The position numbers and the translations under genes are program-made. Below the pieces are notes generated by a model. It was not told the origin of the DNA and did not search any database. It worked only from the letters and a program-made list of their open reading frames with translations. From assembly GCA_034659015.1 (NCBI GenBank), contig JAYEGL010000013.1, positions 160,837-224,836 on the forward strand: a stretch of DNA of 64,000 nt. Reading direction: 5' to 3'. This document shows, piece by piece, positions 63,713-64,000 of the stretch; the first letter of the stretch is position 1; each line of letters begins with the position of its first letter. Source of the stretch: Maricaulis sp034659015 (GTDB lineage: Bacteria; Pseudomonadota; Alphaproteobacteria; Caulobacterales; Maricaulaceae).

Positions 63713-64000
63713 CGGTGTCCTCCTTGTCCGCCGGCTCGGGATGACCGTAAAGGCCGGCATTTTCGTGGGCACGATCGGCGTGTTCGAACTCCAGGGTCGA
63801 ATGCGCGATACCGAAGCGGCTTTGCAGCGCGTCCTTGAGATCTGCCTTGATATCTTCGAGGCGCGCCCAGCCCGCGCCGGTCAGGACGACGTGACAGTCG
63901 AGCGCTGCTTCATGTTCCTGCATCTGCCAGAGATGCACGTGGTGAACGTCCTGTACGCCGTCCCGGTTGCGCATTGCCTCGATGACGGCGGCGCCGTCGA
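63702..64000 (-). CDS. Cation diffusion facilitator, C-terminal part (start outside window)
   Basis: The frame is open to the window edge. The visible part is the CDF cytoplasmic domain: AVIEAMRNRDGVQDVHHVHL, WQMQEHEAALDCHVVLTG, LKDALQSRFGIAHSTLEFE. A His/Asp-rich tail follows. This is a CzcD-type exporter and differs from the HMA-CDF at 60783, which lacks this domain. Confidence 0.9.
   Translation of the reverse strand, partial: DGAAVIEAMRNRDGVQDVHHVHLWQMQEHEAALDCHVVLTGAGWARLEDIKADLKDALQSRFGIAHSTLEFEHADRAHENAGLYGHPEPADKEDTDVH

Overview
The window is high-GC alphaproteobacterial DNA. Three large TonB-dependent receptors, a TRAP transporter, an acyl-CoA carboxylase and many exported peptidases suggest a marine, peptide-scavenging organism of Maricaulales/Hyphomonadaceae or sphingomonad type. 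That placement is inferred from gene content only. No rRNA, tRNA or CRISPR array was seen.

Region 1 (1-17027) is a D-amino-acid/dipeptide utilisation locus around a GntR regulator. Leftward it has a TonB receptor, a YkvI-type carrier, DUF1611, an L-Ala-D/L-Glu-type dipeptide epimerase, a DUF819 carrier and a serine hydrolase cut by the window edge. Rightward it has a Tat-exported M19 dipeptidase-like protein, a D-aminoacylase and three S12 serine hydrolases. Region 2 (17166-25653) holds a coupled leftward operon (GST, DUF3604, parvulin-like PPIase, HupE/UreJ), a divergent TetR unit (TetR, GST-like, DsbA-like) and a SlyD-like FKBP.

Region 3 (25782-52290) looks like one catabolic regulon for D-amino-acid-containing, probably acylated, peptides. 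It has two TonB receptors, a TRAP transporter, M55, M81 (MlrC-type), P1/DmpA, S15 and S12 hydrolases, a second DUF1611-epimerase pair and a phytanoyl-CoA-dioxygenase-like protein. It also has a fatty-acyl branch: CoA ligase, MaoC hydratase, enoyl-CoA hydratase, SDR and a fused biotin-dependent carboxylase. A related imperfect palindrome centred on TGACGTCA lies in front of nearly every transcription unit, and a shorter relative lies in front of the TetR gene, which makes that TetR the likely master regulator.

Region 4 (52452-59300) is a graveyard of mobile DNA. It holds three broken RHS fragments, small membrane proteins in immunity-gene positions, a truncated CHC2 primase, a serine-recombinase tail, and XRE and ribbon-helix-helix regulators. 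Region 5 (59945-64000) is a heavy-metal island: permease remnant, ArsR, HMA-CDF exporter, LspA, truncated CYP152 P450, DUF3703, STAS-like protein and a second CDF. Both regions carry seven copies of a REP-like hairpin (CGGTGACACGCACCG core). Two face each other around a REP-associated tyrosine transposase (62316-62978), and the others sit at the breakpoints of the broken genes.
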